Below are positions 33,579-41,880 of a stretch of 49,748 nucleotides of DNA, one piece after another. This stretch comes from Alphaproteobacteria bacterium (lineage in GTDB: Bacteria; Pseudomonadota; Alphaproteobacteria; Micropepsales; Micropepsaceae), in the NCBI GenBank assembly GCA_019242275.1, contig JAFAVT010000021.1:1-49748 (forward strand), written 5' to 3'. Numbering within the stretch: position 1 is the stretch's first letter; every line of letters begins with the position of its first letter. The notes below the pieces were generated by a model, which was given only the letters and a program-made list of their open reading frames with translations, made no database searches and was not told where the DNA came from. A program made the translations under genes and the position numbers.

Positions 33579-33779
33579 TTACCTGTCCTGCTGCACCAAC
33601 CGGCCGCATATCCCCAGCACCAGCAACAGCAGCGACAGCGCCGTCACGATCCTGCCCGGAACGTGGCTTTTCAGATCATCGGGCAGCGCGGCCCAGGCGG
33701 CCTGCACCGCCGCCGTCAGCACCATCGCCTGCACCGAAAACCAGCGCCAGGCGCTTTTCCATTCCACCACCAGCTTCAT
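33579..33779 (-). CDS. Holin-like small membrane protein
   Basis: A 66-residue protein with two likely membrane segments: one around WFSVQAMVLTAAVQAAWAAL and one around TALSLLLLVLGICGRLV, with a short charged loop between. The starting KLVVEWKSAWRWFSVQAM is typical of small phage holin-like proteins that I know from alphaproteobacterial prophages. It would permeabilise the inner membrane. Its ATG overlaps the stop of the tail-fibre gene by four bases, coupling lysis to late structural gene expression. Confidence 0.72.
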   Translation of the reverse strand: MKLVVEWKSAWRWFSVQAMVLTAAVQAAWAALPDDLKSHVPGRIVTALSLLLLVLGICGRLVQQDR

Positions 33780-35251
33780 GGCGCCGCCTCCAGCGCCGCC
33801 AGCCGCGCCCTGAGCGACTGGATTTCCTTCACCAGCAGCGGCACCAGCTTGCTGTCATCGCGCGACCATTGCCGGGTGATCGCATCGCCGTCATCGCCGT
33901 CATCACCGGGGGTGACGGCGGCGGCATAAACGCCCTGTTCCTCCTGCGCCACAAAGCCGAAGGCTTCATGGGCGCCATTGGCCTTCCATTCCCATTGCCG
34001 CACTTTAAGGGCGTCAAGAATGGCCCCGGCATCACCGGCATCCCGGATATTGTCCTTCAGCCGCGCATCCGAGCTGGTGTTGTAGGCGGTGGCGGTGCCG
34101 TTGGTGGTGATGGAGCCAACGCCGGTCGAGCCGTTATAGTAAAATTGGGCGAAGGCAACGGCGCTGTTGTCAACACGCGCACTCAAGGCCCAGCCGGTGG
34201 AGCCGTTGTTATACAAGCCGAGCCCCGGACCGCCGTTTTCAACCGCCATTTTGGCAGCGGCGGTCCAGCCGCCATTCGTCGTGGTGCCGACAAGCAAGCC
34301 GCCGTCGGCGGCAAACCTTGCCGCGCGGATGCCGTCGCCGGCCGTGCCGATGGCGGCGGTGTTGTTGGTGAAGATGTCAAGATGCCCGCCCGCGGCGGTC
34401 GCACCGGCCCGGATTTCATTATGGGCGGAGTTGCCGAATACCAGAATCCCGGTCGCGTCCGACAGCGCCCCCAATTGGGTCTTGTAGCTTCCCGCGTAGG
34501 ACGCGGGCGCCAGGCTGAGCAGCGGCGCCGCCGCGTTCAGGCTGACCGCGCCGCTGAAATTTGCCGCCGCCGCCGTCAGGGTGCCGGTGAAAACCGGAGC
34601 GGCCATGTTCACCATGCGCCCATCGGCGCGGCTGTAATGGCGGCAGCGCCAATTGCCGGCGGCGTCGGAGGAAAACATCGCCGTGTCGCCGGCCGCGGTC
34701 ACAATGTCCGCCCCACCGGGCAGGATCAGGCTGGTGGCATTGTGCGTCAGGGTCAGGGCGCCGGCAAAGCGCAACAGCCGAAGCCGGTTCGCCACGGTGC
34801 CGAAGCTGGTTATGGTGGTGCTGCCGGTTACCGCCAGCACCAGCGTGCCGGCGCCGCCGATATCGCAGGTCGCGGCGGATGCAATGCTGCTTTCCGCGCC
34901 GCTGAGAAGGGCGTTCCAGTCCGTCCACACTCCGCCGCCATAAACCAGCAAGGCGCCCGTCGCCGGCACAAAGGCGCGCAGGCCGTCGAACGGCGCCAGC
35001 ATGGTCCAGGCGCCGTCGCGGCAACTGGCGATCTTGTAAGGATAGCCGCTCCAGGCGCCGCTGGGACTGCCGCCGACAATATAGGCATCACCGTCGGCCG
35101 GCGATGACGGTGGGGTGTTGACGAAGACGCCCTTCAGGCAAAGATCGGTAAAGGCATCCAGCCGGGCAAAGGCATCGGCCACCGTGTCGGCATAAAGCTC
35201 GGGCGTGTCGGGCAGGTCGGGCAGGCCAAGCCTGGGCGTGCTATCGGACAT
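33776..35251 (-). CDS. Tail fibre-like protein with DUF2793 N terminus and S74-type chaperone C terminus
   Basis: A 491-residue protein. The N-terminal part (SDSTPRLGLPDL, then GVFVNTPPSSPADGDAYIVG and GAWTMLAPFDGLRAFV) resembles DUF2793 phage proteins. The middle is Ala/Gly/Thr-rich repeat-like sequence, as in fibres. The C terminus has DARLKDNIRDAGDAGAILDA and AFGFVAQE followed by a coiled coil, the hallmark of the peptidase S74 intramolecular chaperone that trimerises and cleaves itself off. It probably binds the host surface. It overlaps the gp15-like gene by 11 bases and the holin by four. Fibres of this type are not part of the canonical RcGTA cluster, from what I know of it. Confidence 0.85.
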   Translation of the reverse strand: MSDSTPRLGLPDLPDTPELYADTVADAFARLDAFTDLCLKGVFVNTPPSSPADGDAYIVGGSPSGAWSGYPYKIASCRDGAWTMLAPFDGLRAFVPATGALLVYGGGVWTDWNALLSGAESSIASAATCDIGGAGTLVLAVTGSTTITSFGTVANRLRLLRFAGALTLTHNATSLILPGGADIVTAAGDTAMFSSDAAGNWRCRHYSRADGRMVNMAAPVFTGTLTAAAANFSGAVSLNAAAPLLSLAPASYAGSYKTQLGALSDATGILVFGNSAHNEIRAGATAAGGHLDIFTNNTAAIGTAGDGIRAARFAADGGLLVGTTTNGGWTAAAKMAVENGGPGLGLYNNGSTGWALSARVDNSAVAFAQFYYNGSTGVGSITTNGTATAYNTSSDARLKDNIRDAGDAGAILDALKVRQWEWKANGAHEAFGFVAQEEQGVYAAAVTPGDDGDDGDAITRQWSRDDSKLVPLLVKEIQSLRARLAALEAAP

Positions 35252-38200
35252 AAAGCATTTCCTTCTTCCGGCGCCCCCGCCCGAGGACGGACGAAAGCTG
35301 ATAGACATTGACGATCAGCGGATTGGGCAGGCCGCCCGGGAAATCCGCCGCCTGCTGGCCGACGTCGTAACGCTGCGCATGCTGCGGCACGGCGGCAAAG
35401 CTGCGCACCACGGCGCCGACGCCATCGCAGATTTCCAGGTCATAGCGTTCAACGCTTTCGCTCATCGGCATTACGCGTTGCGTCAGATGCGCGGAATCGG
35501 GATCGCGGTCGCGCCTCAGCCATGTGATGATCAGATCGCCGCCCTCCCAGCGATGGCGCACATAACAGGGCGCCAATGGCACCAGCGCCGCGGCCTCAAA
35601 GGAAAGCCGCGCCTCTTGCCACGACACATCCGAAACCGGCCGTGTCGCCGGTCCCCAGCGGTAATAAAAAGGCAGCCGCGCCTCGGCCATGCTCAAGCCA
35701 AGCGGCTTCAGCGCATCGTCCAGCACCACCACCCGTGCCCCCGCCGCCACGGGCCCGCGCATCTGCATTTCGCTGCCGCGCCGGCCGCGGCGCAATTGCG
35801 TCAGGGTATATTCGCCCGGCCCGGTGAGATCGGCGCTGACGAATTGCAGCACTTCCCAGCCGCCGTCTTCATTCTGGACCGCCACAATATTGGCGCCGCC
35901 GAACACAGCCTCTTCGCTGGCCGACGCCAGCACGCCATGCGTCAGCTTCACGTTCAAACGGTTCACCCGGTCCCAATGGCCGGCGGGGCCGGACCAGAAA
36001 TCCCCGGTGGTGACGCCAAAGCTGCATGGCTTGGTGAGCGTCGCATCCAGCGTATAGTTATCGCCCGTCGCGCTGCGCATCAGGGCCACGCTGCCCGGCC
36101 ACGGGTCGGCATAGGCGCCGACCAGGGGCGCGGCGACATTCTGGCCTTGTGTCAGCCAGGGCAGGTCAAGAAACAGCAGCAGCGTCCGCCCCGGCGAAAC
36201 CAGATTCTGGCGCAGCCGCGGCAGGGCGGCCGGGCCGCTCCTTATATAAAGTGAGGGGTCGGTGGCCACCGCCTCGATGCGGCGCGCGCCCGCATCAGCG
36301 ATTGCCGTCAGGCGCAGACGGCGTTGCCGGCCGCCCACCGTCAGCAGCACGTCGTCGGCCGGCTCCAGCTTGAGATGCGACGGCGGCAGCCCAAAGCCGG
36401 CGCTTTCGCGCATCACCCAGGCATCCTGCAACAGCCGTTCGCCGATCGCCGTCGCCTGGCCTTCATCCATCACCAGCAGCAGACTGGAAGCGGCAACCCG
36501 CAGCGAGGCCCCGGTCAGCCGCCGCGACACCACACTGGCGGCGGCATAATCAGAAGCGCCGTCCACATAGCTGAGGCGCGAGGCCCCGGGCAGATCGCTT
36601 TCCTGCGCCCGCGCCAGATGAAAACCGGCGCCGTCATCGGGCAACACCAACTGATCTTGGCTGAGCGTAGCGGCCGGGGCGCGGCCGCGCATGACAAAGC
36701 GCAACACGCCTTGGCTTTCCACCGCTTCAAAGGCAAAGGCGTCGGCCAGCGGCGTCAGGGCATCGCGGGCGCTTGCAATATCGCTAACGGCATAGCCGGT
36801 GACCAGGCCATCAAGACCACTCACATCGTAGTTTGTGAACCCGGCGCGTTCGCACAACGCCGCCACCAGCGCCGCCAGCGGCACCGCGCCCAGCCGGCCG
36901 TTCAGCCAATGGCCGTACTGCCAGTTGGGGGCATCGCCCCACACCGCCCCCAGCGCCGGAAACCAGGGGAAGGGCCGCGCATCCCAACACCACAGATGCG
37001 CCCGCTCTACCATCGGTGCGTGATAAATTGTCGAAACCGGATTGTTCGCCGCATCGGCCCAGAAGGCGCCATGCGCTTCCAGAAAGCGGCGCTGCATCAG
37101 ATCATCCCGCGCGCCATCGGAAAAATGCGGCAGAGCGCTTTCGCTGGACTTGGGATCGTAGAAAACATTGGGCTGATTGGCGCCCTTGTTCAGCGCCGGG
37201 CAGCCCAGTTCGGTAAAGACGATGGGCTTTGCTTGCGGCACATAAGCGGTGGGCGTGGCGCTTTCGCTGCCGTCCGGCCGGTCGTAATGCAGATTGCTCC
37301 ACCAGCCCCACAGATCCTTGGCCCGCCACACCCATTGCTTGCCCAGGCCGTCAGTGATCGGTGTACGCGTCTGGCTCAGCCGGTCGGCATCGCTGGCATA
37401 ATACCAGTCATAATCCTCGCCGCCGCGAATGTTGGCTTTAAGATAGGCAGGGTCATAAATCGAAGGCACCACGGCCGCATCCAAATGCGCCTCGCCATCG
37501 CGCCAGTCGGCCAGCGGCAGATAATTGTCCAGGCCGATGAAGTTGATGTTGGCGTCGGCCCACAAGGGATCGAGATTGAAGCGCACGGCGCCGCCGCCGG
37601 TGTGGTGGTTGTTGTATTCGCTCCAGTCCGCGCCATAGGAAATGCGGGTGCCGGGCCCGACAAGGGCGCGCACATCGGCCGCCAAGGTCTTGAGCGCCGT
37701 CACCGCCGGATAGGTTGCCGCATCGCTGCGCGCCCGCGTCAGCCCCACCAGTTCCGAGCCGATGAGAAAATCATCCACCCCGCCGGCCGCGGCGCACAGC
37801 CCGGCATAATGCAGCACCATGCGCCGCCAGCCCCAACTGCCGGCGAAAAAGCTGTTGACCTCATCGGCTACCGCTGTGGTCTGGTCTTCGGCCGCGGGGA
37901 TGATGCGGCCGCGCCAGGGATAGGCCGGCTGATCGCCGCCCGGCGCGATATCCATGAACAGGAAGGGATAGAACAGCACCCGCAGTCCGCGCCGCTTCAA
38001 TTCGGCGATGGCCGCCATCACCGAAGCATCCGACGGTGTGCCGCCAAAGGCCGGCCGGCCACCGACCTGGCTGATCAGATGGGCATCGGCGCGCATGATG
38101 CCGGCCACGCTCCAGCTTTCGGGCCAGGTGTCCTTGTCCAGCGTCTCGACCCCGGGGCGAATGGCAACGCTGCCGGCGGCGAGATCATCGCCGAACCAGC

Positions 38201-39050
38201 CCACCACCAGCGCCACGATGTTGAGATTGGGCGCCAGCGCCTGCAAATCATCTAGCGAAGCCGTCAGATCGGCCTCGCCGGTGACGCCATGAACATTCTG
38301 CCACGCCGTGCCGCCGGCGCCGTCATCGGCCGCCACGCCGGCCGTGGCATAGACAAACTCGCCGGCGCCGGGGATCAAGGCGACCGCCGTCAGCCGGTTT
38401 TCCAGACTGTCTTCGTCCAGCAGCGGGCGGAAGATTTCAAATTGCAATTGGGGGATGCGGTTGCCGAAATCGGCCAGCGCCATGTCCTCGAACACCACAT
38501 AGCAAAGCCCGCGATAAGCCGGCGCATTGGCCTCGCCTTCGATTTCCGCGATGGCGGGATCAGGCGCTTGCGTTTCGCTGCCGGAATGAAAGCGGTAGGC
38601 AAAGCGCGACAGGTCCAGCAGATTGCCGTTGGCCCACACCCGGCCGATGCGGGCGGCGACGCCTTCGCAAAGCCCGACGGCGAAAGAGATGGAGTAGGCA
38701 TAATCGGTTTGACTGACACTGCCGCCCTTGCCGCCTTGGGTGTTGGTGGTGGCGGTTTCGCGAAAGCGGCTAGCCCAGATCACCTGCCCGGCCAGGCGCA
38801 CCCGGCCATACACGGCGGCAACGGGCGCGCCTTCCTGCGAGGCCTGCAAGGACAGATCGGTCAATCGCGGGCCTTCGCGGCTGACATGGCGGCCGGGCGT
38901 GAGCGCGGCATCAATCTGCCCGCCCGCCAGGGCGCCCAAGGCGCCGCCGATCTGGGCGCCGGTGAGCGTGGCCCCCAGCACTGAAATGCCGTCGCCCAGC
39001 ACTGTTTTTTTTTTCGTGGAACCGCGAGCACCGAGAAGAAGAGAAGCCAT
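35241..39050 (-). CDS. GTA gp15-like large tail hub/host-specificity protein
   Basis: A 1269-residue protein of the RcGTA gp15 ('megatron') type. The N terminus is Gly/Ala-rich (GAQIGGALGALAGGQIDAAL), then VAAVYGRVRLAGQVIWASRF. A TIM-barrel-like region follows (LNIVALVVGWFGDDL, GLRVLFYPFLFMDIAPGG, ISYGADWSEYNNHH, PIVFTELGCPALNKG). The later part resembles phage tail-hub domains. It forms the tail tip. The start ATG at 39050 has no good ribosome-binding site and lies just after a minus-strand terminator. A run of ten A residues (39014-39005, coding KKK) sits 12 codons in, a place prone to slippage. Confidence 0.9.
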   Translation of the reverse strand: MASLLLGARGSTKKKTVLGDGISVLGATLTGAQIGGALGALAGGQIDAALTPGRHVSREGPRLTDLSLQASQEGAPVAAVYGRVRLAGQVIWASRFRETATTNTQGGKGGSVSQTDYAYSISFAVGLCEGVAARIGRVWANGNLLDLSRFAYRFHSGSETQAPDPAIAEIEGEANAPAYRGLCYVVFEDMALADFGNRIPQLQFEIFRPLLDEDSLENRLTAVALIPGAGEFVYATAGVAADDGAGGTAWQNVHGVTGEADLTASLDDLQALAPNLNIVALVVGWFGDDLAAGSVAIRPGVETLDKDTWPESWSVAGIMRADAHLISQVGGRPAFGGTPSDASVMAAIAELKRRGLRVLFYPFLFMDIAPGGDQPAYPWRGRIIPAAEDQTTAVADEVNSFFAGSWGWRRMVLHYAGLCAAAGGVDDFLIGSELVGLTRARSDAATYPAVTALKTLAADVRALVGPGTRISYGADWSEYNNHHTGGGAVRFNLDPLWADANINFIGLDNYLPLADWRDGEAHLDAAVVPSIYDPAYLKANIRGGEDYDWYYASDADRLSQTRTPITDGLGKQWVWRAKDLWGWWSNLHYDRPDGSESATPTAYVPQAKPIVFTELGCPALNKGANQPNVFYDPKSSESALPHFSDGARDDLMQRRFLEAHGAFWADAANNPVSTIYHAPMVERAHLWCWDARPFPWFPALGAVWGDAPNWQYGHWLNGRLGAVPLAALVAALCERAGFTNYDVSGLDGLVTGYAVSDIASARDALTPLADAFAFEAVESQGVLRFVMRGRAPAATLSQDQLVLPDDGAGFHLARAQESDLPGASRLSYVDGASDYAAASVVSRRLTGASLRVAASSLLLVMDEGQATAIGERLLQDAWVMRESAGFGLPPSHLKLEPADDVLLTVGGRQRRLRLTAIADAGARRIEAVATDPSLYIRSGPAALPRLRQNLVSPGRTLLLFLDLPWLTQGQNVAAPLVGAYADPWPGSVALMRSATGDNYTLDATLTKPCSFGVTTGDFWSGPAGHWDRVNRLNVKLTHGVLASASEEAVFGGANIVAVQNEDGGWEVLQFVSADLTGPGEYTLTQLRRGRRGSEMQMRGPVAAGARVVVLDDALKPLGLSMAEARLPFYYRWGPATRPVSDVSWQEARLSFEAAALVPLAPCYVRHRWEGGDLIITWLRRDRDPDSAHLTQRVMPMSESVERYDLEICDGVGAVVRSFAAVPQHAQRYDVGQQAADFPGGLPNPLIVNVYQLSSVLGRGRRKKEMLYVR

Positions 39051-39061
39051 GGGGGGAGTCC

Positions 39062-39089
39062 AAAAAAGAAAAGGGCGGCCGAAGCCGCC
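39062..39089 (-). terminator. Rho-independent terminator directly upstream of gp15
   Basis: On the minus strand GGCGGC-TTCG-GCCGCC (a UUCG tetraloop hairpin) is followed by CTTTTCTTTTTT. It ends 12 bases before the gp15-like ATG, so it would stop transcripts arriving from the head and tail genes unless they are antiterminated. Confidence 0.7.
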
Positions 39090-39159
39090 ATTGCGAAGAA
39101 GAAATACGCTATACTGAACCGACTTCAGCGAGGGAGTTACCCGCCTGTCCGCCTGGAAA

Positions 39160-39584
39160 ATGCTTGGAAGCCTCGCGGCGACAATAGCGATGTTCCCTCT
39201 CTTGCTCACGCACGCGCAAGAGCCGACCGTGAAAGAGAAGATGTGCAGCGAAACCGCACTCCGTTGCGATCCGGAAAGAAAGTAGGACAGAGCAGAGAGA
39301 ACGACGAACTCTGCCGCCAGCGGCTTTGGAGCTGCCAGGACAGCGCTGTTCCCCTAGCCTACAGCGCAGCTGAATTACGCGTTATAGATCGCGCTTTTCG
39401 AATCTGGGCCACCCGCAATGACAAGCCCGTGCAATTTTTAAAAAGCTGGTATGCACCCGCCCTGATATATCTGCCAAACATGGTATGTGTTGGCTTCCAC
39501 GGATTCTTGGGGACTGACGGCGGAGAGTTGACGATGTGTTTTGATAAGGCAGGCGAAAAACTTGTGCTTGAGCACGCACGCTAG
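39160..39584 (+). pseudogene. Secreted protein gene with a -1 frameshift, set in the virion cluster
   Basis: ATG at 39160 reads a good signal peptide (MLGSLAATIAMFPLLLTHAQ) and EPTVKEKMCSETALRCDPER, then stops at 39283. One frame back the reading continues as GQSRENDELCRQRLWSCQDS and on to GEKLVLEHAR at 39584. CX6C occurs on each side of the break (CSETALRC and CRQRLWSC), arguing for one ancestral protein of about 140 residues. A single lost base near AAAGAAAG (39276-39282) explains it; programmed slippage is less likely. A TATACT box lies at 39110-39115. The stop codon overlaps that of the convergent NlpC gene at CTAG. The gene is on the opposite strand and lower in GC: a moron-type insertion. 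Function unknown. Confidence 0.65.
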
Positions 39585-40039
39585 CCTCTAAGACGAAACA
39601 CCTCCACCAGCCTTGCCTGCCAGAAGCGCGACAACGGCTCTTCCCGTACCACCCGGTTCTGCCGCGCATGGATCAGGGTGAAGCCGCCTTCCTTTTCGCC
39701 CACGATGCCGCAATGGCGGGCGGGGCCGTGCGGGAGAAGGCGGAACAGCGCCACATCACCGCCCCGCATCGCCGCGCGCGGCACTTCGTTCAGATGCCGC
39801 GCCAGGCCGTCACGCAAGCGCTCACCGCTCCAGTCGGCGGCATAAGCTGGCACTGCTTCCGGCTCGGCACCGAACAATTCGCGCCACACCCCGCGCACCA
39901 GCCCTAAGCAATCGCAGCCCACACCTTTCACACTAGCCTTATGCGCGAAAGGGGTGCCGATCCAGCCCCGCGCCGCGGCGACAATATCGCTGGCCTCATG
40001 CTTCGTCCCTCGACAGGCTCGGGATGAGGGGCTCAGCAT
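39581..40039 (-). CDS. NlpC/P60 family peptidase (GTA gp14-like)
   Basis: A 152-residue cell-wall peptidase of the phage/GTA tail. The core starts ASDIVAAARGWIGTPFAHKA. The catalytic Cys lies in GVGCDCLGLVRGVW and the His in ARHCGIVGEK. It is usually a tail-tip hydrolase that opens the murein during DNA entry. The native start is lost inside a family A repeat. ATG 40039 encodes MLSPSSRACRGTKHE from the repeat. The frame stays open further, to ATG 40198, which overlaps the DUF2163 gene end and would give 205 residues. Which start is used cannot be decided here. Confidence 0.85.
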   Translation of the reverse strand: MLSPSSRACRGTKHEASDIVAAARGWIGTPFAHKASVKGVGCDCLGLVRGVWRELFGAEPEAVPAYAADWSGERLRDGLARHLNEVPRAAMRGGDVALFRLLPHGPARHCGIVGEKEGGFTLIHARQNRVVREEPLSRFWQARLVEVFRLRG

Positions 40040-40205
40040 GAGGGTGAGGGCGGAAGATGCGAAAGGTCCGGTGGACCTGTCGCCCGCCCGAACGCCGCAG
40101 CGGCGCGCGACCAAGCGCGACGCGAGGCCGGGAATATTTTCAACATCCTCACCCTGAGCTTGTCGAAGGGTGAGAGCGCAAGCGTCTTCAATTGTCATAC
40201 CGGCT
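39995..40205. repeat. Family A composite repeat (A4), inverted relative to A5
   Basis: CTCATGCTTCGTCCCTCGAC...GGGATGAGG, then a GC-rich unit with AGATGCGAAAGGTCCGGTGG and CGCGCGACCAAGCGCGACGC, then CTCACCCTGAGC...GGGTGAG. The tail AATTGTCATACCGG looks like a family B start. The central unit recurs in inverse orientation at 43686-43867. Most of it is read as the N terminus of the NlpC frame. Confidence 0.8.
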
Positions 40206-41069
40206 GCCGCCATCCCGCTTCTGGTCCGCCGCCGGCGCCGCCACCACGGAATCATTGCCCGGCATGTGGGGAAAGCCCCGAAAGTTGACGCCATTGCCGA
40301 ACCGGTCGCGGCAAGTGGCAAAGCTTTTGTCGCAGCCGGGCGTGATCGTAAAACCATCGCCCGTGCCCACGGCCGTGCTCATCGCCTGCCACAGTTCGAG
40401 CGTGACGACGCCGCCGCCGGCGCTGTGGCGCTTGACCTCCGCCGCCCGCCCTTGATTGGCGCCGCCGGTGAAGAGCAGCTTGCCGCCGGTGAAATCACCG
40501 GCCGCGGCACCCTCCAGCCCGCTCACCGTAAAGCGGCGGGCATCGAAAACGCTGGCGACGGTGCCGCTTATCGGCGTCAGCGTCACACCGCAGCGCCCAT
40601 CGCCCAGATCGGCGTCGCACAGCCCGCTAAAGGCGCGCCCTGTCTTCTGGTTCAGCGCCTGCGCCAGGCCCCGCAGTTCCGCCTGAAAGGCGCTGCCCTG
40701 GCGCGTCACCTCGCCCAGCGTGCCCGATTTCATCAGCACGCGCTGGCTCACATCCTGCCAGTTGACGCGCCAAAGCTGGAAACCGGCATTGTCGTAAAGC
40801 CCGGCCGCCAGATCGTCTTCATTCAGCGTCGCCGACGACAGCGCGCCCGACAGGTTGAGATTGTCCACCGCCAGACCCAGTGCCGATTGCACTTCGCCGG
40901 CGGCAAAGCCGGTCGCGGCTTCGTAAGCGACGCCGTCGAAGGAAAGCGCGCGATCATGGTCGGTAAAACCCAGCACGGTGCCGTCGCCGCGGTTCAGCCG
41001 CCAGCACCAGCACAGGGTTGTGGCGCCGCTGCCCAGATGATCCTGCAGGCCGGGAGGAAGCGTTTTCAT
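40188..41069 (-). CDS. DUF2163 family tail protein (GTA gp13-like, tail hub)
   Basis: A 293-residue protein of the phage conserved BR0599/DUF2163 family. It starts MKTLPPGLQDHLGSGATTLC, then WCWRLNRGDGTVLGFTDHDR. Paired cysteines occur in GLCDADLGDGRCGVTL and PGCDKSFATCRDRF; in RcGTA gp13 such cysteines are reported to bind an iron-sulphur cluster. It joins the distal tail protein to the megatron. The last codons (GGSRYDN) are written in sequence resembling a family B repeat end. Confidence 0.92.
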   Translation of the reverse strand: MKTLPPGLQDHLGSGATTLCWCWRLNRGDGTVLGFTDHDRALSFDGVAYEAATGFAAGEVQSALGLAVDNLNLSGALSSATLNEDDLAAGLYDNAGFQLWRVNWQDVSQRVLMKSGTLGEVTRQGSAFQAELRGLAQALNQKTGRAFSGLCDADLGDGRCGVTLTPISGTVASVFDARRFTVSGLEGAAAGDFTGGKLLFTGGANQGRAAEVKRHSAGGGVVTLELWQAMSTAVGTGDGFTITPGCDKSFATCRDRFGNGVNFRGFPHMPGNDSVVAAPAADQKRDGGSRYDN

Positions 41070-41095
41070 GTTTATGTCCTGGCCAATTCCCCAAT

Positions 41096-41222
41096 TGTCA
41101 TCCCGTGCGCGGCGCAGCGTGTAACGGTGCGCCGCAGACACGGGACCCATCGAGCAAGCGGCACAATGGGTCCCGGGTCTGCACCGCATCACTTCGTGCT
41201 GCGGTGCGCCCGGGATGACAAG
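41096..41222. repeat. Family B intergenic repeat (B4)
   Basis: Opens TGTCATCCCGTGCGCGGCGC and closes GCGCCCGGGATGACA, with inner arms GACACGGGACCCATCG and ATGGGTCCCGGGTC. It lies between the DUF2460 and DUF2163 genes, which are normally adjacent. Confidence 0.8.
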
Positions 41223-41227
41223 TTGGG

Positions 41228-41860
41228 TTAGAGCAAAATCTCCACCAGCGGAATCGAAGCCACTTCGCCGGCGGAGAAGCCGGCCAGATTGACCGAAAGC
41301 GTGTCGCTGTCGAAGCGTACCGGCGTGTCGAACAAAAATCCCGCCGTCAGCACGGCGCCAATGGCGGGCGCGCCGGCGAAGGTGACAAGGCCGGTGGCGG
41401 CATCCACGGCAAAGCCGCCGCTCAGCGCCGCGCCATTCACCGCCACCTTCACGCTGCCCGCCACCGGCTTTAAGATGTCGCGCACATAGGCCGCCGCGGT
41501 GTCGGCGTAAGCCTTGCGCAACTGGAACACCCGCGTCACCCCGTCGCCCATGCCCAGCCCCTGGTCGGTGGCAGAAGGCATGGCGGCGGGGGCGCAGCTT
41601 TTGCAGTCGGCAAAATCCTTGAAGCGGAAGCCATAGAGCCGCCCCATCCGCGCCTCGAAAAAGGCGATTACGGCGGCAAGGTCATCGAGGGTGCGCACCC
41701 CCGATCCCACGTCATAGCGCCGGCGCGAGGCCGCCCACACCGCATTGCGCTCCTCATGGCCGCTGCCCAGGGTGACGATCTCGGTCCTGCGCCCCGGTCC
41801 GCCGGTGGAATGAAAGGCAATGGCCAGCGGAAAGCTGACCTCGTGGAAGTTGGCGGGCAT
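41228..41860 (-). CDS. DUF2460 family distal tail protein (GTA gp12-like)
   Basis: A 210-residue protein with the clear DUF2460 pattern: FHEVSFPLAIAFHSTGGPGR, TEIVTLGSGHEERNAVWA, RRRYDVGSGVRTLDDLAAVI and FFEARMGRLYGFRFKDFADC, ending VASIPLVEILL. In RcGTA the equivalent protein forms the distal tail ring. Length matches the family. It is separated from the tape-measure gene by two plus-strand accessory genes and a repeat. Confidence 0.94.
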   Translation of the reverse strand: MPANFHEVSFPLAIAFHSTGGPGRRTEIVTLGSGHEERNAVWAASRRRYDVGSGVRTLDDLAAVIAFFEARMGRLYGFRFKDFADCKSCAPAAMPSATDQGLGMGDGVTRVFQLRKAYADTAAAYVRDILKPVAGSVKVAVNGAALSGGFAVDAATGLVTFAGAPAIGAVLTAGFLFDTPVRFDSDTLSVNLAGFSAGEVASIPLVEILL

Positions 41861-41880
41861 TTGGAGTATTCTCTGTTGCT

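Noticed and set aside
36324-38255. 643-residue plus-strand frame opposite the gp15-like gene
   Set aside because: Antisense shadow of a strongly supported tail hub gene; no recognisable motif or start signal.
39476-39584. Reading the 39243 frame as a complete cytoplasmic protein
   Set aside because: A signal peptide and matching cysteine motif lie just upstream in the adjacent frame, so a frameshifted secreted protein explains more.
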